Counted from the stretch's first letter, positions 43,005 to 52,390 are shown. The stretch is 64,000 bases of DNA from Cytophagales bacterium (GCA_030446715.1 JAUJMU010000004.1:170931-234930), one strand, 5' to 3'. The notes: generated by a model not told the origin, from the letters alone. Made by a program: numbers and translations.

Positions 43005-43505
43005 GTCGTAACGTCCACCGATGCCAAAACCCAGCATACCCGTCGCCTTTTTACCCAGGCCACGTGCCTGACTGGCGTCCATGCCGGCCTCCAGATCACC
43101 CCGCAGCGTGCCGAGGTCACCCGCCACGAGGTCGCCGAACCGGCTCGGGTCCGGGGCCCCGTCAACGGTCACGTAACTGATCATGGCCTGAACAATAGCC
43201 GGAATCACGTGCGCAGAAATCTTTCCGGCTACGTTGGCGGGTACGTTCATCTCGGTTGAAAGTCTCCGGGTATAATCTTCAGCCATGGCAGCCGTTACGG
43301 GGTCAGTCGTCACGTTGGAAGTGCCGGAAAATAAGGCATGCAGACCTTGCGTATTGTTGTGCATTACCTCGCGCCGCAGCCCGTACATGACCGTGTCACT
43401 GGCAAGGTCAACGGCTTGCTCAGACTGATTGCCCTGGGTCACATCCTGGGTGTAGAAAAACGCTGCCAATGGCTCCCGCAGGGGTTTAATGATATCGCTG
43501 ATCAT
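42963..43505 (-). CDS. DUF937-like protein
   Basis: A 180-residue protein that fits DUF937: DLASDTVMYGLRREVMHNNTQ, GLHALFSGTSNVTTDP, and VAGKISAHVIPAIVQAMISYV, followed by a Gly-rich low-complexity tail (GLGKKATGMLGFGIGG). Function of the family is unclear. ATG 43505 (MISDIIKPLREP) is chosen; the longer frame to 43706 has no matching N-terminus. It is divergent from dnaK and its end overlaps the EamA gene. Confidence 0.72.
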   Translation of the reverse strand: MISDIIKPLREPLAAFFYTQDVTQGNQSEQAVDLASDTVMYGLRREVMHNNTQGLHALFSGTSNVTTDPVTAAMAEDYTRRLSTEMNVPANVAGKISAHVIPAIVQAMISYVTVDGAPDPSRFGDLVAGDLGTLRGDLEAGMDASQARGLGKKATGMLGFGIGGRYDLSGPGHESNPGNQ

Positions 43506-43717
43506 AAGAGTACAGTTTAGTTCTGCACCACCCGGACTGCGGGCGGCACGTAAGGGCATGTACGCAAGCCCGAGCAGAGGGGTTGTCAGAGAGAGCGCAG
43601 AACAGGCAGTTCCGATAAGGGCACGGAGAGAAATTTCTGTCATTCTGTCACGAATCCTGCCGATTCTCCCGGTGGCATAAGGATTGTTAAACAACAGTAG
43701 CTTCAAATCCGTAAGGG

Positions 43718-43748
43718 TTTGCCTATAGAAAGTACTTGGCTATTCATA
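43718..43748 (+). promoter_or_regulatory. dnaK promoter candidate
   Basis: TTTG at 43718-43721, a 19-nt spacer, then TATTCATA at 43741-43748. Spacing fits the Bacteroidota consensus, while the second box keeps TA and one T. It lies 30 bp ahead of the ATG. No CIRCE inverted repeat was seen. Confidence 0.4.
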
Positions 43749-43778
43749 TAACATACACTACCAAACTTTTATTGAATC

Positions 43779-45701
43779 ATGGGAAAAATTATTGGAATTG
43801 ACCTGGGTACCACCAACTCCTGCGTCGCCGTAATGGAAGGCAACGAACCGGTTGTGATTCCGAACAGCGAGGGCAGACGGACCACTCCTTCTATCGTGGC
43901 ATTCCTCGAAAACGGAGAAAGAAAAGTGGGTGACCCGGCAAAACGTCAGGCGATTACCAATCCGAAGAATACAATCATGTCCATCAAGCGTTACATGGGC
44001 AAGAAGTACGCCGATGTACAGAATGAACTCAGGAACGTATCCTACACCGTAGAAAAGGGACCTAACGATACGCCCCGCGTAAAAATCAAGGATCGCCTGT
44101 ACTCCCCTCAGGAGATTTCAGCGATGATCCTGCAGAAGATGAAATCCACTGCGGAAGACTACCTGGGCACCACGGTTACCGAAGCCGTGATTACCGTGCC
44201 GGCCTACTTCAATGACGCCGAACGTCAGGCTACGAAAGAAGCCGGACAGATTGCCGGCCTTGACGTGAAGCGGATCATCAACGAACCGACTGCCGCGGCA
44301 CTGGCTTACGGCCTGGACAAGAAGAATCAGGAAATGAAAATCGCCGTATTCGACCTTGGTGGCGGTACGTTCGATATATCCATCCTTGAACTGGGCGACG
44401 GTGTATTTGAAGTAAAATCTACCGACGGTGATACCCACCTTGGCGGCGATGACTTTGATCAGAAAATCATTGACTGGCTGGCCGAAGAGTTCAGGAAAGA
44501 TTTCAACATTGACCTGCGCCGCGACCCGATGGCCCTGCAACGCCTGAAGGAAGCCGCCGAGAAGGCCAAAGTTGAGCTTTCCAGCTCCACCCAGACGGAG
44601 ATCAACCTGCCGTACATCATGCCGATTGACGGCATTCCGCAGCACCTGGTGCGGTCACTGTCCCGGTCTAAGTTTGAGCAGCTCTGCGACGACCTGATTC
44701 AGCGGTCACTGGAGCCCTGCCGCCGCGCCATGAAAAACGCCGGCATGAGCGTTTCCCAGATTGACGAGGTGATTCTGGTGGGTGGTTCTACCCGTATCCC
44801 CCGCATTCAGGAAGAAGTGGAGAAGTTCTTCGGCAAGAAGCCTTCCAAGGGCGTAAACCCCGACGAAGTGGTTGCCGTAGGCGCTGCGATTCAGGGTGGT
44901 GTACTCACCGGTGAAGTAAAGGATGTGCTGCTGCTGGACGTAACCCCGCTTTCGCTGGGTATCGAGACCATGGGTGGCGTGTTTACGAAACTGATCGAGG
45001 CCAACACGACCATCCCGACCAAAAAATCGGAAGTGTTCTCGACGGCGTCCGACAACCAGCCTTCCGTGGAAATCCACGTACTGCAGGGCGAACGCGCCAT
45101 GGCCCGTGACAACCGCACCATCGGCCGATTCCACCTCGACGGCATTCCACCGGCACCCCGCGGCGTGCCTCAGATTGAGGTAACTTTTGATACCGACGCC
45201 AACGGCATTCTGCACGTTTCGGCCAGGGACAAGGGTACCGGCAAGGAGCAGAAGATCCGCATCGAAGCTTCCTCCGGCCTGAGTGACGCTGAAATCGAAA
45301 AAATGCGCAACGAAGCCAGGGCCAACGAGGAGGCTGACCGCGTGGCCCGTGAGCAGGTTGACAAACTGAACGCCGCCGACTCACTGATTTTCCAGACCGA
45401 TAAACAGCTGAAAGATTACGGTGACAAATTATCGGCCGGCAACCGCTCCGCCATCGAAAGCGCACTGGGCGACCTGAGGTCTGCACATGCGGCTAAAGAT
45501 TCTGGCCGGATAGACACGGCCATGGAGGCACTCAATGCTGCCTGGCAGAATGCCTCGCAGGAGATGTACAATGCATCCAACGCCGCAGGTGGTCCTACCG
45601 GTACTGAACAGCCCGGCGACGGTGGCCCCAATGCCAATCCCGGCGGCGGTTCTGATGTAACCGACGTTGACTACGAAGAAGTAGAAAACAAGAATAAATA
45701 A
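43779..45701 (+). CDS. dnaK: Chaperone DnaK (Hsp70)
   Basis: The 640-residue Hsp70 that folds and rescues proteins with DnaJ and GrpE. It has the ATPase start [42 protein letters not shown] (Hsp70 signature 2), [14 protein letters not shown] (signature 3), the [17 protein letters not shown] linker to the substrate-binding domain, and ends with the EEVENKNK tail typical of bacterial DnaK. Full length and intact. It stands alone, with no dnaJ or grpE nearby. Confidence 0.98.
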   Translation: MGKIIGIDLGTTNSCVAVMEGNEPVVIPNSEGRRTTPSIVAFLENGERKVGDPAKRQAITNPKNTIMSIKRYMGKKYADVQNELRNVSYTVEKGPNDTPRVKIKDRLYSPQEISAMILQKMKSTAEDYLGTTVTEAVITVPAYFNDAERQATKEAGQIAGLDVKRIINEPTAAALAYGLDKKNQEMKIAVFDLGGGTFDISILELGDGVFEVKSTDGDTHLGGDDFDQKIIDWLAEEFRKDFNIDLRRDPMALQRLKEAAEKAKVELSSSTQTEINLPYIMPIDGIPQHLVRSLSRSKFEQLCDDLIQRSLEPCRRAMKNAGMSVSQIDEVILVGGSTRIPRIQEEVEKFFGKKPSKGVNPDEVVAVGAAIQGGVLTGEVKDVLLLDVTPLSLGIETMGGVFTKLIEANTTIPTKKSEVFSTASDNQPSVEIHVLQGERAMARDNRTIGRFHLDGIPPAPRGVPQIEVTFDTDANGILHVSARDKGTGKEQKIRIEASSGLSDAEIEKMRNEARANEEADRVAREQVDKLNAADSLIFQTDKQLKDYGDKLSAGNRSAIESALGDLRSAHAAKDSGRIDTAMEALNAAWQNASQEMYNASNAAGGPTGTEQPGDGGPNANPGGGSDVTDVDYEEVENKNK

Positions 45702-45706
45702 GGTTA

Positions 45707-45805
45707 ACAGTTTAGTCTGCGGGTTTTTTTCTTTTGGGTGGGCCGGCTCCTGCCGGATCACTCCTTTTTCCCTATTTCATTTCCGGACAGTTTAGTCTGC
45801 GGGTT
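45707..45805. repeat. 19-bp direct repeat after dnaK
   Basis: The 19-mer ACAGTTTAGTCTGCGGGTT is at 45707-45725 and again at 45787-45805, exactly 80 bp apart. The first copy runs into seven T. It could be a duplicated 3' end of dnaK, but the intervening 61 bp shows no second coding trace. Confidence 0.8.
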
Positions 45806-46044
45806 CTAGCCGGCTTGCCGGATTCGGTTAAACAACAGCACCCCGGATATTTTCCGTTTCAGATTTTCCTGCCGGTATGGTACGTGGTTGTGTTCTTTAT
45901 TGTGCTCCAGTTTCTCAATCTGGCGCTTTTGCTCCTGTTGGGGTTTGGGTTTTGCCTTTCCCTTAGCGTTTGAAAACGCCTGGTATGAATTGAAAACGGC
46001 CGCACTGGCAGCAGGGTTGTACCATAGGCAAACCCTCCAAACAA

Positions 46045-46075
46045 AAAGAAGCACGATCCGGTGCCGTGCTTCTTT
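46045..46075 (-). terminator. Rho-independent terminator of the small minus-strand gene
   Basis: Ten-bp stem AAAGAAGCAC (46045-46054) with GTGCTTCTTT (46066-46075), loop of 11 nt. Read on the minus strand the second arm runs into TTTTTG, giving a U-rich tail. It lies 24 bp after the stop at 46099. Confidence 0.75.
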
Positions 46076-46098
46076 CAGCTGTACTATATCAAAATTCA

Positions 46099-46269
46099 CT
46101 AAATGGCATTGCTGCCCTTGGTGCCTCCTGACTGGTCCTCGTTGGCGTTACGTCCGGACCCTTTCTTTGCGGTCTGCTTCTCAGCGGCCTTCCCTTTCAG
46201 GTGTCCCGTCTGGCCCGGAGTGATGTCTTTGCCTTCATTCACGTGGCCTTTATTATGTCCTTTTGGCAT
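46099..46269 (-). CDS. Small hydrophilic protein, 56 residues
   Basis: Reads MPKGHNKGHVNEGKDITPGQ and continues with TGHLKGKAAEKQTAKK and a Gly/Ser/Asn-rich tail to TAA. It is polar, Gly- and Lys-rich, lacks hydrophobic core residues, and looks like a small disordered stress-type protein. ATG 46269 is preferred over ATG 46317, since the longer form adds a hydrophobic stretch that is not conserved-looking. A well-placed terminator supports it. Function unknown. Confidence 0.55.
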   Translation of the reverse strand: MPKGHNKGHVNEGKDITPGQTGHLKGKAAEKQTAKKGSGRNANEDQSGGTKGSNAI

Positions 46270-46379
46270 AGCTTTAGAAATTTGGTTTTGACCAAACCAT
46301 ACGTAACGGTCAGCCAAGAGTTGTGCAAAGCGGCTGGTTCTTCACATTTTCAATTGTCAATTTTTAATTTTCAGTTGGT

Positions 46380-47465
46380 TTACGTCCAGTACAGAATCCT
46401 TCCCTGCGGGAAGCGGATCGCAATTTCGCGTTCCAGGTAGCGGCGCAGGCTGTTCATCACTTCTTTTCCGTAGACGTACTTGACCCCGCCGAATTTATTG
46501 CGTTTTGCTGCCCGGGTAGCTTCGTCCATGTCCAGACTCGTGTTGGGGTACCACTCCAGCAGCACGTCTTTGGAGCCGGGCGTAAACCGGTGGGTAATCA
46601 GCTCAAAAGTGAGGTCGCAGGGGAAGTCCAGCGCCGCGGCAATGCGGTCGAGCAACTGCCCGTAATGGGTCTGCCAGTCGGGAATGGGCATGACCGGCGC
46701 CAGCACAACCCCCACGGGATAGCCACCACCTCCGTCTTCTGCCGGCAGGGCCAGTTTGCGCAGCGCCTGCAAACGGGCTTCCACGGAAGCAGTACCGCCC
46801 TCCAACCGGCGGGCTACCGGCTCGGCATTAAGGCTGAACCGGCAACGGGTGCGGCCATTGTGCGGCAGGTGCAACAGGTCGTCTACCCGGTCAAACTTGG
46901 TCACCCACCGGAGTTGCGTGCCGGGCCGCGTACCGAAGTAACGGATTGCTTCGGACAGGCTGCCGGTGAGGTGCTCAATGCCCAGCGGGTCGGTATAGCA
47001 ACTGGCCTCAAAAGTAGTGAAGGCACCGGGTTGTCCGTACCGGGCTGTATTTTCCAGAATAGCCGGCAGATTGGCAAAGGTCCGGATCACCGGGGGGCCG
47101 CTCAGGCTCCCGGCCAGGTAGCAGTACTGGCAGTGTGCCGGGCAACCTTCTGCAAGGTGAAACTGCCAGTCGGCCGACGGCGGTATGGGCTGCAGCCGGA
47201 AGGCGCCGGGAGGAGCCGTAACCACGGCCAGGGTATTTTTGGCGTTGCGGTAGGTTTCCCGTTCATCGGCACCGCGGAGGCCGGTAATGCGGTTGTTTTT
47301 CGCCTCCTCAACGGGCAGGCCAAGCGCCGAAACCCGCCGGTAAATCTGCTGACCGAAAGTTTCCTTCAGCGCATCGGGCGTGAACACGACTCTTTTGGGG
47401 AGCCACAACTTTGCCGGACGGACATCTGCGGCAGAAACGGGGGAGTTTGCAAGGGATATTTCCAT
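46380..47465 (-). CDS. Spore photoproduct lyase-like radical SAM protein
   Basis: A 361-residue radical SAM protein of the spore photoproduct lyase (SplB-like) family. The cluster motif is C-x3-C-x2-C in GCPAHCQYCYLAG (Cys108, Cys112, Cys115), placed as in SPL-type proteins. Other blocks: RTFANLPAILENT, FEASCYTDPLGIEHLTG, RWVTKFDRVDDLLHL and FTPGSKDVLLEWYPNT. True SPL repairs spore photoproduct in endospores, but this is a non-sporulating phylum, so it may act on other UV lesions or another substrate. ATG 47465 gives a family-like start. Single gene. Confidence 0.85.
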   Translation of the reverse strand: MEISLANSPVSAADVRPAKLWLPKRVVFTPDALKETFGQQIYRRVSALGLPVEEAKNNRITGLRGADERETYRNAKNTLAVVTAPPGAFRLQPIPPSADWQFHLAEGCPAHCQYCYLAGSLSGPPVIRTFANLPAILENTARYGQPGAFTTFEASCYTDPLGIEHLTGSLSEAIRYFGTRPGTQLRWVTKFDRVDDLLHLPHNGRTRCRFSLNAEPVARRLEGGTASVEARLQALRKLALPAEDGGGGYPVGVVLAPVMPIPDWQTHYGQLLDRIAAALDFPCDLTFELITHRFTPGSKDVLLEWYPNTSLDMDEATRAAKRNKFGGVKYVYGKEVMNSLRRYLEREIAIRFPQGRILYWT

Positions 47466-47803
47466 TATTCCAACGCGACAGGGTTAAGAATACGCCGGCG
47501 GGACAGTCCCGGAGCGGTAAAGGAATAACACCGGTTGCGGCCGATAAAATCCCCCAAACCACCATTTTGCGGACACTTTACGAAGAATTTACACCCGCAG
47601 AATGGTTAAAAAATGATTGCCGGGTAGCGGCTGCATTCAAACATTTGTGCTTTTAATCGTCCATCCGCCATCCGTTTATCCGGCTATATTCTGCTCCGGA
47701 ATTCTGCTCCGGACGGCAGACAATTTATCTGATGCCGCATGACTTACCCCCGGACGCCGGCGGGTATAAAGAAGAGTTGTAAAAATCCTCACTAAAAGTT
47801 ATT
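47466..47803. other. Non-coding interval
   Basis: No gene is visible in this 338-bp stretch. It contains a short tandem TTCTGCTCCGGA pair (about 47690-47712) and leads to decayed gene fragments. It should contain the promoter of the minus-strand radical SAM gene, but no clear box pair was found. Confidence 0.5.
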
Positions 47804-48090
47804 TTTTTGTTGCGCCTGATCCCTCTTTCTGCCCGCTCCGCTATCCTGTCCGGGATGCTCTTTTCCCTGCTGTTTCCCTGTTTTGCCCAGCAGGCCCCGC
47901 CCACGGTCGGGCAGCAGGCCATTATACTGCGCCGGTTGCTGGAAAGCACCATTACCAGCCCCGCCCGGTGGATGACGAACTCTCCCGGCAAGTCTTCCGG
48001 CGGTTTATCCGGATGCTGGACTCCCGCCACCTCTACTTCACGGCGGCCGACCTGAGCCAGCTGATGGACCACAGCACCCGCCTCGCTACA
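47804..48090 (+). pseudogene. N-terminal remnant of a Prc/S41-type protease
   Basis: Begins RLIPLSARSAILSGMLFSLLF, a signal-peptide-like leader ending CFA-Q, then APPTVGQQAIILRRLLE. A frameshift near 47943 moves the reading to KHHYQPRPVDDELSRQVFRRF, IRMLDSRHLYFTAADLSQL, which is the N-terminal signature of tail-specific proteases (Prc/CtpA, where it precedes PDZ and S41 domains). Neither PDZ nor catalytic Ser-Lys part follows. Only about 90 codons remain, and no ATG starts the leader. The assignment is by recollection of that N-terminal motif. Confidence 0.6.
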
Positions 48091-48547
48091 TGGGAGGCCA
48101 CCACCGCGAGATCACCAGGGACATGATGAGCTACACCAGCGCCGTCGCCCACGGAAAAAGTGCCCGGAAGATTGAAAACCGGCGGAAAGAGCTGCTCCAG
48201 ACGGTAACCGATGCCCGCCTTCAAGGGCGACAAAAGTCTGCGCGACTCCACTGCCCGGTTCCTGATGGCCTGCTTTCACGTCCTCAACGACGGTTACGGC
48301 AAGATCGTAAACATGGAAGAAGTAGCCCCAGAAAATAAAGAAGGCATTTGAGGCCAAACGCGAAAAAGACCGCACCCGAGCCGACGTGGATGCGTACAAC
48401 AATGCCCTCAACGAGGTAAACAAAGCCATTGCCGAATCCAACAGGACCAACAAGCAGCTTTTTGAAACGCGCAGGCAACTCATTGAAGGCTGGAACAAAG
48501 CCTCGCAGCAGTTCCTCGACAAGCACGTGCCTAAATACAAGGCCTGA
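48090..48547 (+). pseudogene. LIC11966-like surface protein gene with two frameshifts
   Basis: Three reading frames in order give one protein: EITRDMMSYTSAVAHGKSAR and KIENRRKELLQTVTDA (frame starting 48090), then FKGDKSLRDSTARFLMACFH and DGYGKIVNMEEVAPEN (from about 48217), then KKAFEAKREKDRTRADVDAY to KASQQFLDKHVPKYKA and TGA at 48545-48547. The composite resembles the helical LIC11966-type surface proteins of Bacteroidota. Two single-base changes, near 48220 and 48340, disrupt it, and its own N-terminus is replaced by the protease remnant just upstream. Confidence 0.6.
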
Positions 48548-48702
48548 TCAGATTTTTACACCACCATCAGCACCTTACGGCGTAAACGCACCGATGCCAT
48601 CCCTCCGCAGGGATGGCATCCGTTTTTTGTACCCGCGGCCCGCTGTGGACCCGGTACAGGCGCCATTTACGCTGAAGCCCGTAGTCTGACTTTTCCTTCT
48701 TT

Positions 48703-49467
48703 CTATTTCACTGCCTCCAGCCACGCCCCGGCCATCAGCCGCGACCCGGCCACCGACGGATGCACCCCGTCGTGGGTCCAGTAGACGCCGGGAGCCAGTT
48801 TCTGCGCCTTGTCGAAAACGGTCTGGTAAGGGATAAAAACGGCTCCATGGCGGTCGGCAAGGGTACGGGCAGCACGGCGGTACTCGTCAAAAGCAGGATA
48901 CCACTTTGCGTCCACTGCCTTGATGCCAGCCACCGCAAATGGCTCGCCGATGATCAGTTTTACCCCCGGCAGTTGCTTTTTGGTCCTTTTCAGCAGCGCA
49001 TCCAGATCGTTATGGTAGGTCTGTACGGTGCCGGTATAATTGCTGGTCAGGGTATGCCAGAAGTCATTGACGCCGATCAGGATGCTGACTACGTTTGGCT
49101 TCAGGCTGATGGCTTCGGCCTCCCACCGTTCGGCCAGCTGGTACACTTTATTGCCGCTGATGCCCTTGTTGTGAACCTTCAGATTCTTGTCGGGATGCCG
49201 GAACAACAACTCGGAGCCCGCCATGAAAGCGTATCCGGTGCCCAGTGTCTTTGCCTGGTTGGGCTCGGATGAGTCTTTGCTGCGGCCCGCATCGGTGATC
49301 GAATCCCCCTGAAACAGAATCACGTCGTCTTTGGAGAGGGAAATTTTTGCGGGTTTACCGGCCGCGTACGCCTCCTGAATAATGCGGGGAATACCAAGGG
49401 AGACAGCGCCCCCCATTGCCATTTTTTTGAAGAACATGCGCCTGAACGGATTGAAAAACTGTTGCAT
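48703..49467 (-). CDS. SGNH/GDSL hydrolase
   Basis: A 254-residue exported esterase or deacetylase of the SGNH fold. Block I is ILFQGDSITDAGR (catalytic Ser in GDSI), block III is ILIGVNDFWHT (Asn), and block V is WTHDGVHPSVAG (Asp-x2-His). An RRMFFKKMAMGGAVSLG leader suggests twin-arginine export or a signal anchor. Such proteins in Bacteroidota often deacetylate or deesterify polysaccharides. The real substrate is unknown. The gene sits alone. Confidence 0.88.
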   Translation of the reverse strand: MQQFFNPFRRMFFKKMAMGGAVSLGIPRIIQEAYAAGKPAKISLSKDDVILFQGDSITDAGRSKDSSEPNQAKTLGTGYAFMAGSELLFRHPDKNLKVHNKGISGNKVYQLAERWEAEAISLKPNVVSILIGVNDFWHTLTSNYTGTVQTYHNDLDALLKRTKKQLPGVKLIIGEPFAVAGIKAVDAKWYPAFDEYRRAARTLADRHGAVFIPYQTVFDKAQKLAPGVYWTHDGVHPSVAGSRLMAGAWLEAVK

Positions 49468-49599
49468 AAAAGGTCAGCAGGAGATAGAGAAGAAAAAAGG
49501 GAAATGTCTGGTGAAATATACTTAAAACCCACCTTTCTCCTTCATCATGCGGTAACTTTCATGCTTGTCTCTCCCGGTCAGCTGTTGCAGCAAAGAAAA

Positions 49600-49628
49600 A
49601 GCCCCCTGAACTGGATCATCAGGGGGCT
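49600..49628 (-). terminator. Rho-independent terminator
   Basis: Ten-bp stem AGCCCCCTGA (49600-49609) with TCAGGGGGCT (49619-49628), loop of 9 nt. On the minus strand the 3' arm continues into TTTTTCTTTG. It is 60 bp after the stop of the gene at 49690-50196. Confidence 0.8.
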
Positions 49629-49689
49629 CTGCACCAGGCCGCTGCCGGCAGGTTCCGGAGAGTTTTTCTCTTTTGCTCCGGCCCTGAGG

Positions 49690-50196
49690 CTACCTCTTTC
49701 TGGCGATTTGCGGTCCGGGCTGGTCAAACTCAATGCGGCGGGGAGCCAGGGGGTAGGTGATCCGGATCTGGCGGACACACGTTTGACCGGCACCCCGGGC
49801 AGTAAGGGTGTAGGTGCCCGCCGGTGCATTGTCAAAATTAAAACTGCGCAGGTAATACACATTGCGGCTGTGGTCGGCAAAAAGCAGAACGCCTTTTTCA
49901 TTCCGCAGCCCGACATATACTTTTTTCCGATCCGGGTTCCGGAATGCCATCTTTACTTTGCCGCTGTTGACCAGCAGAAAAGGGTTCATTTGCAAGCGGC
50001 CGGCCGCCCTGCTGATTTCCGGCTCTGCATTGCTGGTCTGCTCCGCCCTTGCCGGGCCGGAGGCAAGCGTGTCGTCCGGGGAAGTGAACGGATACGAACC
50101 GCCGGACTGGGCCTGTAACCGGAAAGCAAAGACAAGTAAAGCAATGGCAGATAACCAGTTGCTGCGGATTGATGACAGAATAACGGAAGTTTTCAT
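49690..50196 (-). CDS. Small exported beta-rich protein
   Basis: A 168-residue protein with a signal peptide (SNWLSAIALLVFAFRLQA-Q). After a disordered Ser/Pro/Ala stretch (about 35-70) comes a compact beta-rich domain (about 75-165): FLLVNSGKVKMAFRNPDRKK, YVGLRNEKGVLLFADHSRN, FNFDNAPAGTYTLTARGAG, QTCVRQIRIT. The last part resembles the 'PAGTYTL' strand found at the end of secreted Ig-like domains. No family is recognised. ATG 50196 is preferred over 50271 because the signal peptide begins there. Confidence 0.65.
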   Translation of the reverse strand: MKTSVILSSIRSNWLSAIALLVFAFRLQAQSGGSYPFTSPDDTLASGPARAEQTSNAEPEISRAAGRLQMNPFLLVNSGKVKMAFRNPDRKKVYVGLRNEKGVLLFADHSRNVYYLRSFNFDNAPAGTYTLTARGAGQTCVRQIRITYPLAPRRIEFDQPGPQIARKR

Positions 50197-50624
50197 GCTC
50201 GTAAGGGTGTAAAGGGTGAGTGTTGAATCAGGTGTGCGTGTGAATATGTATGGTTTGATCAGCGGCGGCAAAAGGATAAATTTTCATGACTGTGTCTGGT
50301 TGCAAGTGGTTTGTTCCTTTTGACGGATACAAAGCTGGGGTGCCGCGGCGCGGCAATCAATGAGGAAATTCCCTATACGGTGACAGTATTTTTACCGCCG
50401 GCCCTGCCGGGTTCTGACGGTGGGGGTACGGGGTTTTTCCCGTTTCGGAGGGAGAAAAAACCCGGTATCCAGCCACAACCCAAAATTTATGCTACTGTAA
50501 ATCAACCATTTAAAATAATAACCATTTATCTGGCTGAGGGTACAGGAATAGGAAAAGTCATTTATTGTTCTAATTTCACCTCGTCAATTCCAACTGTTAT
50601 TCAACTTCCAAACTACTTACAGAA
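50197..50624. other. Non-coding interval with a terminator-like hairpin
   Basis: No gene is seen in these 428 bp. GGGGTTTTTCCC (near 50430) faces GGGAGAAAAAACCC (near 50452) as an imperfect hairpin that could terminate either strand. The 3' half is AT-rich and leads to the start of the signalling unit. Confidence 0.4.
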
Positions 50625-50954
50625 ATGATCGGACAATCCAACGGCACGGCCACCGCCCAACTGCCACCACAGGTATCGGATGTACACGCTGAGTACGTAT
50701 TCAGCGTGAAGGAAATGAAACACCTTCTCAGAAAGGCTGGGGACAATGACATCATTTCCATCAAGGTTCGGTTTGAGGCCGATAAGCGGGCAGGCCGCAG
50801 AAGGGTGTTCAGGGCCAGAATCACGGCCCGGGTTGAAGCTTCCTGCGGGGATCAATCCGGCGAACAAAGGGCGCCGGAAATGCGGGTACTGAATTACGAA
50901 CCGTCCAGCAAAGAAATAGAGGGCTGCCCCCGGCCACCAAGCTGCAGCATCTGA
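50625..50954 (+). CDS. Small protein upstream of signalling genes
   Basis: A 109-residue soluble protein, no signal peptide. Core: VHAEYVFSVKEMKHLLRKAG then DIISIKVRFEADKRAGRRRV and FRARITARVEASC, a helix followed by strands and an Arg/Lys-rich hairpin. I do not know a family. It lies 13 bp before the membrane protein, in the same direction as the kinase and regulator, so a linked role is possible. An opposing frame on the minus strand is judged a shadow. Confidence 0.6.
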   Translation: MIGQSNGTATAQLPPQVSDVHAEYVFSVKEMKHLLRKAGDNDIISIKVRFEADKRAGRRRVFRARITARVEASCGDQSGEQRAPEMRVLNYEPSSKEIEGCPRPPSCSI

Positions 50955-50967
50955 TCCGCATCCCAAA

Positions 50968-51621
50968 ATGTTGTTTCTGATTCCCAAAGCCCTGGACGTA
51001 ATCTCCCCATTGCTGCTTCTGGTATTCGCCATTCTGGTTAACAGAAGCCGTCCGGGGAGAGATTACATGATCTGGTTCATCGCCGCGCAGGCCGGGCTGA
51101 ACACCATTGCCTACGTGCTGGACCAGATCCTGTTGAAAAGTAATCTGCCGCTGTATCACCTCAACTGCCTGGTTTCGTTCCTGATCCTGTCGGCTTATTT
51201 CTCCACTATTCTGCATTTCCGCAAAGCCAGATTCATGCTGTCGGTTGTGCTGGCGCTTTATCTTGTGTTTTTTTTCATTAACCTGATGCTCTGGGAAAAC
51301 ATATGGTCTTTCAACAGCAACTCGTTCAGCATTGCCAGCCTGATACTGGTTACCTATTGCTTTCTTTTCTATCTGGAAAAACTCATTCACCCGGCTACCA
51401 CCAACATGGCCGAGTCGCGTGACTTCTGGTACGTGACCGGCATCTTTACCTACTACGCGGGCAGCTTCGTCATTTTCGCTACTTACCGCAAATTTACCCA
51501 GCTTAATGTTCAGCATCTGGGGGTTCTCTGGCAGGCACACAACATCATCTTTCTGATTTTGTGTCTTTATCTTTTCAAAGCCATTCTATGCAAGCCGTCG
51601 CAGGAGAAATTCAGTTTGTAA
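50968..51621 (+). CDS. Seven-helix membrane protein next to a histidine kinase
   Basis: A 217-residue inner-membrane protein with about seven hydrophobic helices (for example LDVISPLLLLVFAILV, FLILSAYFSTILHF, FMLSVVLALYLVFFFINLML, IIFLILCLYLFKAIL) and short loops. It has no catalytic motif. It overlaps the kinase start by 34 bases, which suggests the two are translated together, with the membrane protein serving as a separate sensor. It resembles the membrane sensor part that is fused to kinases in other Cytophagales, but here it is a separate chain. Confidence 0.75.
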   Translation: MLFLIPKALDVISPLLLLVFAILVNRSRPGRDYMIWFIAAQAGLNTIAYVLDQILLKSNLPLYHLNCLVSFLILSAYFSTILHFRKARFMLSVVLALYLVFFFINLMLWENIWSFNSNSFSIASLILVTYCFLFYLEKLIHPATTNMAESRDFWYVTGIFTYYAGSFVIFATYRKFTQLNVQHLGVLWQAHNIIFLILCLYLFKAILCKPSQEKFSL

Positions 51622-52385
51622 TCGCCAGCACGCTGTTGTTGCTGCTTATTACCTCTTTTGTCATCGTTTTTGTCGTAATTCACCAGCGCCAGTACCGAAA
51701 GTACCTGCTGGAAAAGGAAGAGATCAAAAATGCCTATCAGCAGGAGATTCTGAAGGCCCAGCTCGAAATGAAGGAAAACACGCTGCACACCATTTCTCAG
51801 GAAATCCACGACAACATCGGCCAGGTGCTTTCGCTGGTAAAGCTGAATCTGAATACCGTGGTGCTGGAGGACTGCAGCCCGGCCATCGGGAAGATCACTG
51901 CCAGCAAAGAACTGGTGGGCAAAGCCATTCAGGACCTCCGGAACCTGTCCAAATCACTCAACACCGAGCACATCAGCAGCGGGCAGTTTTCCCGCGCCTT
52001 CCAGACGGAGCTGGATATCATTCAGAAAACCGGCTTCCTCGAAACCAGCCTGCAGGTGCGTGGCACCGAAAGGCCCCTCGATCCGCAAAAACAACTGATT
52101 ATCTTCCGGATCGCTCAGGAAGTGATCCACAATATCATCAAGCATGCCCGGGCACGTTCCCTTTCGGTTGTACTGACTTACACTCCGGAAAAAGTCATGC
52201 TGAGCATCAGCGACGACGGCGGCGGCTTCAGCCTGTCCGCCCTCAACGACCCCGGCCGGAAAGACAAGGGTACCGGTATTGCCAATATGTACCACCGGGC
52301 CCGGCTGATCGGTGCCGTGCTTTCCATTGACAGCCAGCCCGGGAAGGGAACCCTTACCCAGCTTACCTTACCTGCTCAATTTTAA
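51588..52385 (+). CDS. HisKA_3-type sensor histidine kinase
   Basis: A 265-residue NarX/DesK-type kinase with one N-terminal helix (about 11-31), a coiled linker (about 35-66), the HisKA_3 box SQEIHDNIGQVLSLV with phospho-His at 74, and a HATPase domain (about 165-262: AQEVIHNIIKHARA N-box, DDGGGF G1, GTGIANMYHRA G2). It lacks its own sensory domain and probably listens to the adjacent membrane protein. ATG 51588 is preferred over 51561. The next gene starts 6 bp after the stop, so they are co-transcribed. Confidence 0.9.
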   Translation: MQAVAGEIQFVIASTLLLLLITSFVIVFVVIHQRQYRKYLLEKEEIKNAYQQEILKAQLEMKENTLHTISQEIHDNIGQVLSLVKLNLNTVVLEDCSPAIGKITASKELVGKAIQDLRNLSKSLNTEHISSGQFSRAFQTELDIIQKTGFLETSLQVRGTERPLDPQKQLIIFRIAQEVIHNIIKHARARSLSVVLTYTPEKVMLSISDDGGGFSLSALNDPGRKDKGTGIANMYHRARLIGAVLSIDSQPGKGTLTQLTLPAQF

Positions 52386-52390
52386 AAGAT

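Noticed and set aside
45806-45973. Hydrophilic minus-strand frame near PKPQQEQKRQIEKLEHNKEH
   Set aside because: The codons look fairly coding-like, but no start codon fits and the longer ORF runs back through a terminator stem. Left as uncertain, not listed as a gene.
50821-51540. 239-codon minus-strand frame
   Set aside because: Antisense to the membrane protein. Helices and operon overlaps support the plus strand.
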